A DNA stretch of 64,000 bases from Acanthaster planci (GCF_001949145.1 NW_019091364.1:2749739-2813738), one strand, 5' to 3'; positions 34,901 to 43,280 are shown, counted from the stretch's first letter. Made by a program: numbers and translations. The notes: a model not told the origin generated them from the sequence alone.

Positions 34901-37900
34901 TAAATTTATGACAACTGAAATGTCCCAATCCACTCAACCATTGGAGAATTATTTCTGAGTGTAGCCAATTAAATGTGAACTAAGCCTACGTCTCTGTAAG
35001 AAAACCACGGCATTGGTTTTAATCCGTGAACAAAGTGGAATGTCATCTAGCCCAGTGGGTCTGGCTGAACTGTCCTGAATCTCGGCAAACTGTATTGTTA
35101 TTCTGTTATTCCAGACGTGCACTTGTTGCGTTTGAACATTTGTCCAATTTTTTTGTTCTTCATTGAGGTAGTTTTTTTGCAGTATTATTTTCCTGTATCA
35201 AATGCCATGTTGAACGTTCAGCCTTCACTTCTTGGTTTTTTAACTGTGCAGACGTTACTTAACCCCGACGTGCAGAGCAACAACCCGGGCATGCAAGCCG
35301 TTGTCTGCAACTTCCTGGAGCCCGGAGTCTACAACAGAAGCAAGGGACAGCTCGCAAGAAAGGTTTGGATGAAACTGTAACCTGTGCGTACCTCGTTTTC
35401 ACATTATTTCCCGAACTGCTTGGACACCCTAACGCACCAAACAACATGTGTTCTGCCCCTCCTGCAGATGGACCACATCGTCAATCCGCTCAAGACGGGC
35501 GTGCGGAACGTGGCCCACACCGTCCGCTCGGTGCCCAGCAACCTGGTAGACGGTGTTAACATGGTGTCGGACAAGATGACAGACAGCATCAACAAAGTCT
35601 TCACCAACAAGGTAAGCCCTGTCGTGTCATTTTCATGTCAGTGACACCCTCCCAACAAAATCTGACAAAGTATTACCTCACTTGATTTGCTTTTGACAGA
35701 TTATTGAAATGCACTGTTTTTCTAGCTCACTTCTATCGAGTCCGTGAAAAAAGGCATTGCTGACAGAACGTGGAATGATATTCTGAGAAACGGAATTGAG
35801 GTGCCAAGGCTGGGGTCAAAATATCTTGTCATCAAAGAGATGTGAAATCTGTTTGATCTTCAATTAACCATTTCCTGCCGGGGTGCCCGTTTTCAGGTAC
35901 ATAGGCTCTATACACAAAGCCGGGGAGCCCAAAACCGGACGAAAGAGCTGGGCCTTATAAGAAAAGACTGTACTTGGGAACGAAAGACCGAGCTGCTGGG
36001 AATTGCTAACATTTTTTCAGTTGTCAATAGCAGAGGAAATCCGTAATTGTTTGAAAAGTTTATATCACTGTTTGTGGCATCTGCGTGAGTGGATTACTAC
36101 CGGGGTCAAAGGTGCTCCAGTGATGAGGGATACAATACCGCTGCACGTTAATCTGGCCCCTATTGAAAAGACGCCAGCTGCGCACTGTGCCAGTTTCGGG
36201 AACAAAAGAAATTTATGTAACACTGCACAATCTGGGCTATTTTTACCAGGCACCAGGCCTGGCTGAAATACTCTGGCATCAATAGATGCTGTCTGTTAGA
36301 TTAGAGTAGCCACCAGACAGTCACTTGTGTGGGTGTAAACGTCCAGTAAATGAAGCTATGATTTTTTGAAGAATTTTGAAAATAGAAAATCGTGAAAATC
36401 CCCCGGTTTTACGTTGTGCAACTTCAAACTAAACCGGCAGCAAGTGGTTAATGGTGCCTCTGTCAAATGTTTAAAAGTTTTGGGCTGTCAGGACAACTTT
36501 CAATGAGCTCTCTCAATCTGGGGAAGAAATTTATGTCAGATGGTTTAAACTATTTGGGTCTGACTGGTGTATTGCTTATATTCTCTTCGACAGTCTCGTG
36601 ATGAGGATTTGGAGGACTTAGGACGAGTCTCCAATGTCATCAGAGCAGATGTGAGTCAGTCAGCTTTTGTAAACTTTCTCCAAATTTTGACAGTGTCCTC
36701 CGTAAAAGTTGACCTTTCTTTTGGCAAAATCTGACAACACTCTTAGATATGTCAATGTCCTATCAAAAGCAACTTAGAGTCTCTTGCAAATGTTGTTACC
36801 AAATGACAGTGTTGCAGTTTTAGCTGCATCTCAGATGCAACCAAAGTGAAAACTATGTGCATTCAGTTCCAGAAATTGTTGCACTTTCATAGACAAAGTG
36901 CAACCAAGGTGTAGCCAAATGTTGCACAAACCAAGCTGCAACCTAATTGCAACCAATATGCAACAAGATTGCAACCACATACCTTGATTCTGCAGACATG
37001 ACTGCAGAGATTGCAAAGGTGCTGGTTTTAAAAATCACAACCATACCTCAAGTTGCCTGGGGCATTCCGGTGTAACCCAATCAGCCAAATGACGCGAGGG
37101 TTGTTACGTTGTGCTATCGAAACAGGACGATGACAACATTCCGTTGCGAATCATGCTCCTCCTGATGGACGAAGTCTTTGATCTCAAGAGCAAGGACCAG
37201 TGGCTGCGGCGTCAGGTGGCGACACTCCTGAGGCAGATCATCAAGGCGGCGTTTGGGAGTAAGATCAACAGGTAGGTAGGCAGAGGGACTGACTAACGGA
37301 CAGGCAAGATGAACGTCTGGCGACTGCTTGGACTCTGCTTTGCAACTGTGCGGTGGAATTGATTCAAACTTGCAACCCAAAATTTCTTGTCAAGTGAACT
37401 TGCCGTGAACCCATTCCTTAGTCTGCAAGAGTTCATTCAAAAGGCATTTCCATTTGCCCAGACAGGCTGACTCCAACATGGGACCGAGCTTAATCCTTGG
37501 AAGAAAAGATTTGCGTAAACATTTAAATGACGCGCAGTGTGTTGAACGGTTCAAGCGCACTAGCCCGATGTGGCTTCCCAGGCATCGATGGTGCTCTTGG
37601 ATGGTGGAGCGGAGAGGCAATGCTGGTAAAGTGTCTTACTTAAGGACACAAACCTCACAACCCCACAGGCAGGACTCGAACCCACAGTGTACAGGAGTAT
37701 TCACACTATCTTAGGTTCAGTGCACTAAACTACAGAGCCACGGTTCTCCATTCGATACCTAAGCTTTGCCAGGGTTTAATGATATTGTGAATTTGGTTTC
37801 TGCAGCAAAATCGTTGAGAGTGTGGAGGACCTAACCTCACCAGAGCAAGTGGCAAACTACGTCAAGCAATTCAGGTACGTTCTACCTCTTTGATTCTAAC

Positions 37901-39313
37901 GTAGCATGAAGGCTACAGGACTCATGCATATTCATGGGTCATCTTCCATGATCATTGCCCATTTATCAGACATTAAACTAACCTGTGAAAGTGAGCCCTC
38001 CCATGTAGGATAGATGGTGGCAGAGTTTTCCAGTTTGAAAGAATTTGTACTTAACATCTCACCCACAGATTCTGCATCTTGATTGGCTGAGAGCTAGTCA
38101 TATGGCATTCGTTATGGTTGCCATCTTGCTTTGCGCAGCCTAATGAACTGTACCCGTAGCAACCAAAGCACGGTACCCATGGTAACCAAAGGACTATGCG
38201 TATGACCACTGGTACCTTGCATACATGTGCGTGTCCTTTTTTTTCATGTATTCCGGAGTGCTAACACTCCCTCAGTGATCCATGCAGTATTCTTCTTCTA
38301 CACCACTCAGAGCATTAAATATTTATGCAGTAGCCCCCGTCAGCCACCTTGTCATGTTGCTCTTACAGGGAATCCTTCTGGCCGGGCGGTGTGTTGGCCG
38401 AGTCGTCACCGCAGCGGAGCGAGAACGTCAAGCTACGGACCCTGGTGGCCGCCAAAGTCAAGCTCTTCAGCGGCATACCAGGTTAGGAATGGAGCTTGCC
38501 GGACATGTTGAAAACAGAATCGTGTCATCTCCCAAATGAGAGATTATAGGCCTACTCAGTATGTTGATTTCAGTGCATTTGGAAAGCGGTAAAGGAGGCC
38601 AGTAGAAGTGTTTTGCCCACTGGTTGGAAATTTGTGCACGTGTATTTTTGACCTTCTGTAAGTATTGGCAAGGGGCAAAAATAAATCTGCTAAGTTGGAT
38701 CTCTCTGTTACGAAAGCATACCTTGAAGTTAGAAACTTTCAATGGAAACTACTAATCTTTGAAATCCCATGTGAGGTTTTGGGGGAATTTGAAGGATTGA
38801 GGAAGGTTGATGCCCCAGTGAATAGTTATGGTTGTAGTATGTGTCCACTGGTTCCTAATTGGTGTTGGATTTTGTGAGGACTTGCTGCTAAAAACATACC
38901 ATTTCCTGTTTCCACTTTGATTGGTTATGTAGATCTTCAAGTTTTATTTGACCTTTTTGTTTTTTGGTTTTTCCTCGGCCATGGTAGACGAGCTGAAGAA
39001 TTTCATCGGCACTGACACCAGCCGGCGGGGGATGCTTCGGCTGATGCAGATGCTGCAGAACCGCATCCTGAACAAGCGCCTGCTTTACGTAGTGCTGGAG
39101 GGCCTGCTGACCGTCATCTTCCGGGCCAACAAGTTCACCCAGATCTTTCGCAAGCTACACGGCCAGTCACCCCGGGTGCGTCAGCGGCGGGGGAACAGTG
39201 GCAGCAGCAACAGCTCCGGCAAGCTGCTGCAATCACAGATGTCACAGCCGGCTGCCGCCGCTGCCGGCGGGAGCCTGCGACGGCGACACCTTGAGCGATC
39301 CGACACCAGGTGA
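19881..39313 (+). CDS. SNX13: Sorting nexin-13 orthologue (PXA-RGS-PX-Nexin_C membrane protein)
   Basis: Twenty-two coding exons sum to 2,988 nt (995 residues; human is about 960), and every phase closes. SNX13 is an endosomal/ER membrane protein that binds phosphoinositides through its PX domain and acts in endolysosomal trafficking and lipid homeostasis; its RGS domain was reported to act on G-alpha-s. Visible in order: N-terminal hydrophobic segment (about residues 2-33), PXA domain (about 95-280, with RLTGAKIID and SKEVDW..FTRTMVDDF), RGS domain (about 378-535, LPLDIILINNIAVSYF), an acidic/Ser-rich linker, PX domain (about 592-705, with RRFSDFHDLH at 624-633 for phosphoinositide binding), and Nexin_C (about 782-905, PLRIMLLLMDEVFDLK). 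The last 50 or so residues are Ser/Gly/Ala/Arg-rich and poorly conserved. The gene converges with NDUFA10 and diverges from EPAC. Confidence 0.95.
20153..20200. mobile_element. Fragment of TCTATGGGAAGT palindromic MITE family
   Basis: AATTTAAAATTGCACAAGA and CTCTATGGGAAGT here match one arm of the palindromic element at 47102-47212. It lies in SNX13 intron 1 (between coding exons 1 and 2). Confidence 0.5.
20644..20752 (+). CDS. SNX13: SNX13 coding exon 2
   Basis: Acceptor ..AATTGCAG, donor GTGAGT. It continues the split Gly as GGVTVLYNVFSKKESQ, the juxtamembrane stretch. Ends in phase 0. Confidence 0.9.
21448..21537 (+). CDS. SNX13: SNX13 coding exon 3
   Basis: Acceptor ..CTTTTAAAG, donor GTCAGA. 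Thirty codons containing DKRLTGAKIIDGQLQE, which matches DRRLTGANIIDEPLQQ of human SNX13 at the start of the PXA domain. Confidence 0.93.
21985..22106 (+). CDS. SNX13: SNX13 coding exon 4 (PXA)
   Basis: Acceptor ..GTTGCCTCAG, donor GTAAGG. It encodes FRDYIHPWYHHLSDEGQFL, the PXA core. Ends in phase 2. Confidence 0.93.
22423..22541 (+). CDS. SNX13: SNX13 coding exon 5 (PXA)
   Basis: Acceptor ..GCATCACAG, donor GTAGGT. It encodes SKEVDWVHFFTRTMVDDFATH, matching SKEIDW..FTTRIVDDFGTH of human. Ends in phase 1. Confidence 0.93.
22706..22816 (+). CDS. SNX13: SNX13 coding exon 6 (PXA)
   Basis: Acceptor ..GTTTTTTAG, donor GTATGA. It encodes FFDFEVEMENDICRELIS, matching FFEVEVEMEKEVCRDLVC of human. 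Ends in phase 1. Confidence 0.93.
23751..24126 (+). mobile_element. tRNA-derived SINE with V-like centre and LINE-like tail, copy B (near full length)
   Basis: It begins GGAGGAGTCAGGTTGGCAAG. It has a clear B box GGTTCGATTCC within GTCCCGGGTTCGATTCCCGG, then CACATGTGGATTGGGTTTTC and GGGGTTTTCCTCCCACC. It ends GCGCTTTATAAATGAATAAA with TTATTATTATT, a tail typical of LINE-mobilised SINEs. It lies in SNX13 intron 6, and its end abuts the exon 7 acceptor region. Confidence 0.75.
24143..24315 (+). CDS. SNX13: SNX13 coding exon 7 (PXA end)
   Basis: Acceptor ..GTTGTTCAG, donor GTGAGA. It encodes EILLFLLVP, LLMREIIV and DPDYINQTIVWL, the conserved PXA C-terminus. The exon is GC-rich against AT-rich introns. 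A SINE ends about 20 nt before its acceptor. Confidence 0.95.
25083..25230 (+). CDS. SNX13: SNX13 coding exon 8
   Basis: Acceptor ..CTTTTGCCAG, donor GTACGT. It encodes a helical linker, FLTVIKMCCSIEELDAVVDI, ending in phase 1. Confidence 0.92.
26656..26717 (+). other. Degenerate hammerhead-ribozyme-like motif
   Basis: GTCT (26656-26659), then CTGAGGA (26661-26667, fitting the CUGANGA core), a weak GGCA/TGCC stem (26673-26676 with 26682-26685), CAAAAC where GAAAC is expected, and CGTC (26710-26713) followed by AGAC that pairs with GTCT. The order fits the hammerheads of Penelope-like elements. One core base is wrong and stem II is displaced, so it is probably inactive. It lies in SNX13 intron 8. 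Confidence 0.35.
26872..26981 (+). CDS. SNX13: SNX13 coding exon 9
   Basis: Acceptor ..CTTTTATGCAG, donor GTGAGT. It encodes a helical linker (QLNSLQYLKQTCNETISRIL) before the RGS domain. Ends in phase 0. Confidence 0.9.
27290..27435 (-). mobile_element. tRNA-derived SINE fragment, TTGGGCAAGTCAC family, copy 1
   Basis: Reverse-strand element. On the plus strand it contains GTAAAGTGACTTGCCCAAGGACA and a worn B box (GATTTGAACTC). It shares this layout with 33838-33965 and 37590-37745. It lies in SNX13 intron 9. Confidence 0.55.
29119..29343. mobile_element. Foldback element with a tRNA-like loop
   Basis: Arms of about 85 nt are inverted copies, with shared blocks ATTCATAA.CACTGTAT, CAGTG.TTGTT.GAGAGCTTG and GCAAAAAAT.CACAAGCT. 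The central loop on the minus strand reads CTCGTGGGTTCGAGCCCCACG, a perfect T-arm with a GGTTCGAGCCC B-box-like core. No full tRNA cloverleaf is seen. It lies in SNX13 intron 9. Confidence 0.7.
30044..30217. mobile_element. Near-perfect palindromic MITE (174 bp)
   Basis: Arms of about 75 nt with few mismatches, including AATAGTGCGCCACCAAGAG, TTTGCAACGCGTTGGCCAATC and TTTGTCGACC, around a short CTTTCCAAATGCGCATT centre. The ends are ATACGG and CCGTAT. No ORF; the target-site duplication is not clear. It lies in SNX13 intron 9, about 0.7 kb from the previous foldback. A related fragment (AAACTCGTGGTGGCGCAC) is at 43717-43734. Confidence 0.8.
31142..31235 (+). CDS. SNX13: SNX13 coding exon 10 (RGS start)
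   Basis: Acceptor ..TTTTCACACAG; an alternative AG three bases later would drop one Gln. Donor GTAAGT. It encodes LYSLPLDIILINNIAVSYFI, like VPLDSILVDNVALQFFM of human. Ends in phase 1. Confidence 0.9.
32222..32427 (+). CDS. SNX13: SNX13 coding exon 11 (RGS)
   Basis: Acceptor ..GTCCGGAGCAG, donor GTGAGT. It encodes AYVFFWHTVEGFRAMAEQQL and AALNIFQEYL, the RGS core. Ends in phase 0. Confidence 0.95.
32818..32922 (+). CDS. SNX13: SNX13 coding exon 12 (RGS)
   Basis: Acceptor ..CTCTTTAAG, donor GTGAGT. Thirty-five codons ending DTVFDDAQRR, which aligns with EIFDDIQRK of human. Confidence 0.92.
33223..33393 (+). CDS. SNX13: SNX13 coding exon 13 (RGS end and acidic linker)
   Basis: Acceptor ..GCGATGCAACAG, donor GTAAGC. 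It encodes EDRFFPAFKQSSYYVKCLEE, matching RDERFYPSFRQNALYVRML of human, then an Asp-rich stretch. The open frame upstream of the acceptor (33136-33222) is read-through intron. Confidence 0.93.
33519..33636 (+). CDS. SNX13: SNX13 coding exon 14 (Ser-rich linker)
   Basis: Acceptor ..TCGCTTCCAG, donor GTAGGT. It encodes SSEDLSSMGSQGSLEQ and a Ser/Thr/Pro stretch, likely a disordered and phosphorylatable linker. Ends in phase 1. Confidence 0.9.
33838..33965 (-). mobile_element. tRNA-derived SINE fragment, TTGGGCAAGTCAC family, copy 2
   Basis: The plus strand shows GGTAAAGTGACCTGCCCAAGA and GGTGGATTCGAACCC, i.e. a reverse-strand B box GGGTTCGAATCC. In SNX13 intron 14. Confidence 0.6.
34076..34323 (+). 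CDS. SNX13: SNX13 coding exon 15 (PX domain)
   Basis: Acceptor ..TTTCACACAG, donor GTAAAC. It encodes most of the PX domain: TYAVYSIHVTR, WDVYRRFSDFHDLH (the Arg of RRF contacts phosphoinositide) and LPSKRAIRN. It is the largest internal exon and strongly GC-rich. Ends in phase 0. Confidence 0.96.
35252..35362 (+). CDS. SNX13: SNX13 coding exon 16 (PX end)
   Basis: Acceptor ..AACTGTGCAG, donor GTTTGG (weak). It encodes TLLNPDVQSNNPGMQAVV and NFLEPGVYNRSKGQLARK, matching FLENKAYSKGKGDFARK of human. Confidence 0.93.
35468..35611 (+). CDS. SNX13: SNX13 coding exon 17
   Basis: Acceptor ..CCTCCTGCAG, donor GTAAGC. It encodes MDHIVNPLKTGVRNVAHTVR, matching MDTFVNPLRNSMRNVSNAVK of human, then an amphipathic stretch. 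Confidence 0.94.
35868..36447. mobile_element. piggyBac-like non-autonomous element (580 bp)
   Basis: TTAA duplications lie at 35864-35867 and 36448-36451. The terminal inverted repeats are CCATTTCCTGCCGG at the left and CCGGCAGCAAGTGG at the right (11 of 14 positions match). The TTAA target and CC-beginning ends are the hallmark of piggyBac transposons. No transposase ORF. In SNX13 intron 17. Confidence 0.7.
36594..36650 (+). CDS. SNX13: SNX13 coding exon 18 (short)
   Basis: Acceptor ..CTCTTCGACAG, donor GTGAGT. Nineteen acidic codons, SRDEDLEDLGRVSNVIRAD. Phase 0 on both sides, so it could be skipped without breaking the frame. Confidence 0.85.
36811..37017. repeat. Clustered GCAACC motif
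   Basis: At least ten TGCAAC or GCAACCA words occur in about 200 bp of SNX13 intron 18 with irregular spacing. It looks like a decayed simple or tandem repeat. No function assigned. Confidence 0.5.
37126..37271 (+). CDS. SNX13: SNX13 coding exon 19 (Nexin_C)
   Basis: Acceptor ..ATCGAAACAG, donor GTAGGT. It encodes IPLRIMLLLMDEVFDLK and QWLRRQ, nearly identical to IPLRVMLLLMDEVFDLK of human. Ends in phase 2. Confidence 0.96.
37590..37745 (-). mobile_element. tRNA-derived SINE, TTGGGCAAGTCAC family, copy 3 (with tRNA head)
   Basis: On the minus strand it starts CCGTGGCTCTGTAGTTTAG, then has GTGGGTTCGAGTCCTGCC, which fits A-box and B-box spacing of a tRNA-derived promoter. The body follows, related to the fragments at 27290 and 33838. 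In SNX13 intron 19. Confidence 0.65.
37806..37874 (+). CDS. SNX13: SNX13 coding exon 20 (Nexin_C)
   Basis: Acceptor ..GGTTTCTGCAG, donor GTACGT. It encodes KIVESVEDLTSPEQVANYV, matching KIVDHVDWMTSPEQVADSV of human. Phase 2 at both ends. Confidence 0.94.
38369..38481 (+). CDS. SNX13: SNX13 coding exon 21 (Nexin_C)
   Basis: Acceptor ..TGCTCTTACAG, donor GTTAGG. It encodes ESFWPGGVLAE and RTLVAAKVKLFSGIP, matching DAFWPNGILAE of human. Ends in phase 1. Confidence 0.94.
38988..39313 (+). CDS. SNX13: SNX13 terminal coding exon 22
   Basis: Acceptor ..GGCCATGGTAG; TGA stop at 39311. It encodes DELKNFIGTDTSRRGMLRLM, NKRLLYVVLEGLL and FRKLHGQSPRVRQRR, then a Ser/Gly/Ala/Gln/Arg-rich tail that is not in the human protein. 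The tail is GC-rich with simple-sequence character. Confidence 0.94.
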
Positions 39314-39935
39314 CGCCCCCAGAGGAAGGAGCGGTCGTCGATGGAACAGCCCCACCTCATCTATGCGCAGCTCGCTGTGCCATCAGCTATCAATCCCCAG
39401 TCACTCACGGGGAGGAGGTACAATTGATGAAACAGACATTTTTCAGTGAGTTGCTGGCCCATTTGTATTAATCCAAAACAGGCCAGGTTTTGTCAGATCT
39501 TCTCACACCTGGGGGGGGGATATCTCGGCTGTTGTAGGACCAAACATTGCGTGCACTTAAAAACATTCAATATGAGTACATCTTTGAAGTTTCAATACAA
39601 TCCACCATTAGGTTTTGTCATTACAATCGTAGGCATTCAACTGCTAACAGCGCTTCTGATTTCCTTAAAGTTGGGATCAAAATGATGCAAAGACATCAGT
39701 GAAAAGTCTTACGAATACTCTTCACAAGAAAACAGCACCGTGATGATTTCGGAGAAAACAAATAGGGGTGGTTCCCCCTCTTGGCCCTTTGAGGATTGAG
39801 TGACTGAATAGAAGTCATCAGATTTTTCAGATTACCAGTTGTTTTCAACTCTTATTCATGAATCATAGACAGGCATCTCAAATGTTTGGGCCATGATAGA
39901 GGAACAGGTGGTGTGCAAAGTGTACGGTCCTTTAA

Positions 39936-40241
39936 CCCTAACAGTCCCGAATGCTACAAAGTACTACTTCGTAGTGAAATGTAGCACTCAGCCCTGTCGC
40001 TTGTAAGAGGACATGACATTATTATTCTCTGAAGCCATAAAATACAATCCAAAAGACAATGTACCATACAGCGCTGTGGCACTATGAATACATGGTTTCA
40101 TTGTTCTTTGTACGAGTAACAACGGAATAAACCTAGCCAGAAATAGTAATTTGTAGCGCTAGGTCCTTCAGGCTGAGAGTGTTACGTAGTATTTTGTAGT
40201 ACTGAGTACTCTAAGCCAAACAATGCCCGGTACTGTTAGGG
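39936..40241. mobile_element. piggyBac-like MITE (306 bp)
   Basis: TTAA at 39932-39935 and 40242-40245 flanks terminal inverted repeats CCCTAACAGT and ACTGTTAGGG (10 bp perfect). Subterminal CTACAAAGTACTAC / GTAGTATTTTGTAG are also inverted. This fits a piggyBac-type non-autonomous element and is a different family from the one at 35868. It lies 0.6 kb after the SNX13 stop, so may be part of its 3' UTR. Confidence 0.8.
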
Positions 40242-41121
40242 TTAAAAAAACATATAGGCTTTGGATCGATTAAAGAATTTAATTCGCTACCAAAAATATA
40301 TATATTCTTAACAAATTCCTGAACTTGAAGCAGAATTTTCCAGCCGAGTTTATCCGAAGTGAGTTTATATATTTTATACCACTCCCGTAGAGTTTTCGGA
40401 AGAATCGTAAATATTTTCTGATTGTGTTGTTTGCTGAATTATGATATGAATATTCTTGCCCTCCGTGTCCTTGTTTGTCATTTTATCAGAAGAAAAGATT
40501 GGGCTGTAAACACAAGCAACAAAAAACATTGTACATAAGAATTGTCAGATTGTGTGGCAAAACTCTTGCAATTTGCAGGAACGACAGATGTGCGTACGAA
40601 AGAATGAAGACCGACCCAATTCTGTCTTGTTTGCTACCCGATCAGGAATTTTTACGAGGATTCTTACTTATGAAAAACAAACAGAATCAGTATTTTTTTA
40701 AACGAGTGGTGTGTGTGTGACAAGTTTCCGACTGACAAATGAAGGCGTCTGGTTTGGAAGTGACTCCGTGTTGTTGTTGTTTTTTTTGGTCATCTGGGAA
40801 ATCCCCTGTGCTGTTAAATTTGCACCATCAGTTCAAGTCAACAACGGCAAGTCAGATGCAACTCTGCTATACCTGAGATTTCATTTTGGCTCTGAAACGA
40901 TGCATCTGAGCATCATTAAACTGGGGTCCAAGTTTGTAAGGAACATTATACATAGTTTATCAGTGCACCACGTGAAAAGAACAACAGTGGGTATTCCATG
41001 GGTAACAGACTGGCATATTGGAAGGGATTTTCACAAGTTTTCCTTTTCAGTCATTAGAGAGTAAAAACAGTAATATCAAAGCATAAATCGCACAGTATCT
41101 TATGGTTTCTGTAATTCAAAG

Positions 41122-41611
41122 TAGGGCTGTGCCAAATATCCGTATATTCCATCAATTATCGAATATTCAAGTATTATTTTCTGAATTTGAATATTCAAAT
41201 GCAAAATTCATGAAAAGGATGGAAGAACTTTCTTTTCATTTTAAGGAGGAGAATTGCATTATGGAGGTTTGTTTCAAGCAGATTCAAATGGAAAGTGACA
41301 GAAATCTTACAGTGATTCAGAAAGTACAGGTAAATTATTCATTAAACAAATTAAAAGGAATAGAAATTTTCAACGGGGCCGAAAGTATTGTTCATCTCTT
41401 AAATCTTGCTAAATCATGGCTGGAGATAGTCCTAGATGTGAGAAGCTATTATAGTGATTATAATGTACAATATTGTGCATTATTGCAGCTGGTTTTGTGT
41501 ATGGTTTGTTCATCAACAATCTGCCGCTCAGTACGACGGAATATTCGGATATTCGATTGAATTGAAGGTCAAATATTCAAATAGGGAATTATTTGAATTG
41601 ACTCAGCCCTA
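41122..41611. mobile_element. hAT-like MITE, copy 2 (reference copy)
   Basis: A 490-bp element with ends TAGGGCTG and CAGCCCTA (perfect 8-bp inverted ends), flanked by a perfect 8-bp duplication ATTCAAAG (41114-41121 and 41612-41619). An 8-bp duplication and CAGGG-like ends are typical of hAT transposons. AT-rich body; no transposase. The 152-codon ORF across it has no significance. Confidence 0.9.
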
Positions 41612-43250
41612 ATTCAAAGGCACTAATACATGATCATTATCCCTGCACATTGGGCTCACACCTGAACATTCCTGACAGCATCTCAGTTCCCTGGGGAGTG
41701 TACCATAATGGTGTTACAGTGAGGACCTAAACTCTAGTGATGTTTCTCTGTTGGAAGTGTCCCCCTACGATTACCGTGGAGATTTCTTCTGAAATTTGAA
41801 CCTTGCAAGGATCAGGTAAAGCTATGGTTGCTGTGGTAACAGACTGACACTTTTGCAACCTCTTTTTTATGGGTCTAACGCGGAATACAAACTCCCTGAT
41901 GATGTTAAATAGGAATCATCTATGAAGTAAGCCGTATGTATACATCTGTAGTGTTTTCGTGCTGCCTGCATAACAGTACCAAACCTGACCAATCCCTGTA
42001 ACAAACAACATTTGAAATCGGGGGAATGACTTGCGCGCGCAGACTTGCCCATAACGGAACAATATGAATGGCCGGGGGAAAAATTCTGCTGCCATCTTTG
42101 AGGGTTTTAACGGCCTTACAGTCTCGCAAGTTGAGACTTGTCCCGTCCGAACTGGAGCACGAGACCTTTGGAACCAAAATCAAAACAAAGTGCAGTGCAA
42201 TTCAGTATGGAGTGTACATCTGAGCACGGGGCCCACTTCAAGTCTCATCAGGAACTGCTTTGTTTTTATTTGCATCTGCTTTTGTCGTGGCCAAGTGTTG
42301 ATGTCACAGAATCCCTTTCAATTTCTTACAGGTCTGTCCTTGAACGCAAAGTCGGATTCCAAACTACATGTTTTTGTCTGTAGACACACTTTTTGTATCA
42401 TAAATGCAAACGTTTTATAAATCTGTGATTTTTTTTATGATGTTAAAGCTGAGAGTGGATATACACAAAAGAAAATGACCTAAAAATGCAATAATCTATT
42501 GGTGCAGCATGTACATAACCTTTTCAGCCGCATTTTTTTTCTTACACCTGCATCATATTTTGGAGGGCAAAATAAACTGTTTTGTAGCGTGCAATGCAAT
42601 TCTGGAACAGTGTGTCTCAAGATTCCAGATTTTATTTTTCTGCAGCAGATTGAAAGATATGATTTTAGGGTCCAGAAGAACAAACTCAGTAGTCATTTAG
42701 AAAAAGCAGGTCCATAGTTGCATCAATATCAGGGGGGACCAGCTTGTTGTGTTCACCATTTGCTGTGCACTCAAACAGTCACAGGCATCTTTGTAATGAA
42801 ATTTTGTCAAAAGGGACAAGTTCATGCAAGTACGTGTATATGGTTTGCTCATTACCTTTACAACTGAAGTACTTTTGGTAGTTTTATGGTGCAGATGTAA
42901 CAACTGGCATCTTGTGGTAGTGAGCATGTGTTTATAGGCTATGCAAAGGACGTCTATCACAATGTATCCCACCTGTTGAATACACGTATTTGAAAAAGCA
43001 ATGTAACCACGCAGATGTTGCGCACTGTTCCCTCGGTGAATTGGTTCATTGGGTTCTGTGCGGGATCCGTTGAGGGCGCTGTGCAACTTATCAGAGTCAC
43101 GTGAAACTTTGTTTTCAGTCGAGTGTGTTGCTCTTATATTAGGCCATAATTATAGGTTCATGTATTACATATATGGAGGTTTTTTGTGTTGAAAGCGGGG
43201 TGGGGAAGGAAGAGCATTTTGGGGAACATTTCTATATATTCCCGTTCATA

Positions 43251-43280
43251 GCCTCAAACCTCATCGCTGAGGTTTGAGGC
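43251..43280. other. Perfect 13-bp hairpin
   Basis: GCCTCAAACCTCA pairs exactly with TGAGGTTTGAGGC around a TCGC tetraloop. It lies in the convergent intergenic region beside purine-rich sequence. Could be a structured 3' UTR element or a foldback remnant. Confidence 0.5.

Noticed and set aside
40711-41064. 117-codon plus-strand ORF
   Set aside because: No recognised domain and no splice support; in the SNX13 3' flank.
41102-41560. 152-codon plus-strand ORF
   Set aside because: It lies almost wholly within the hAT-like MITE and is broken in the other copies.
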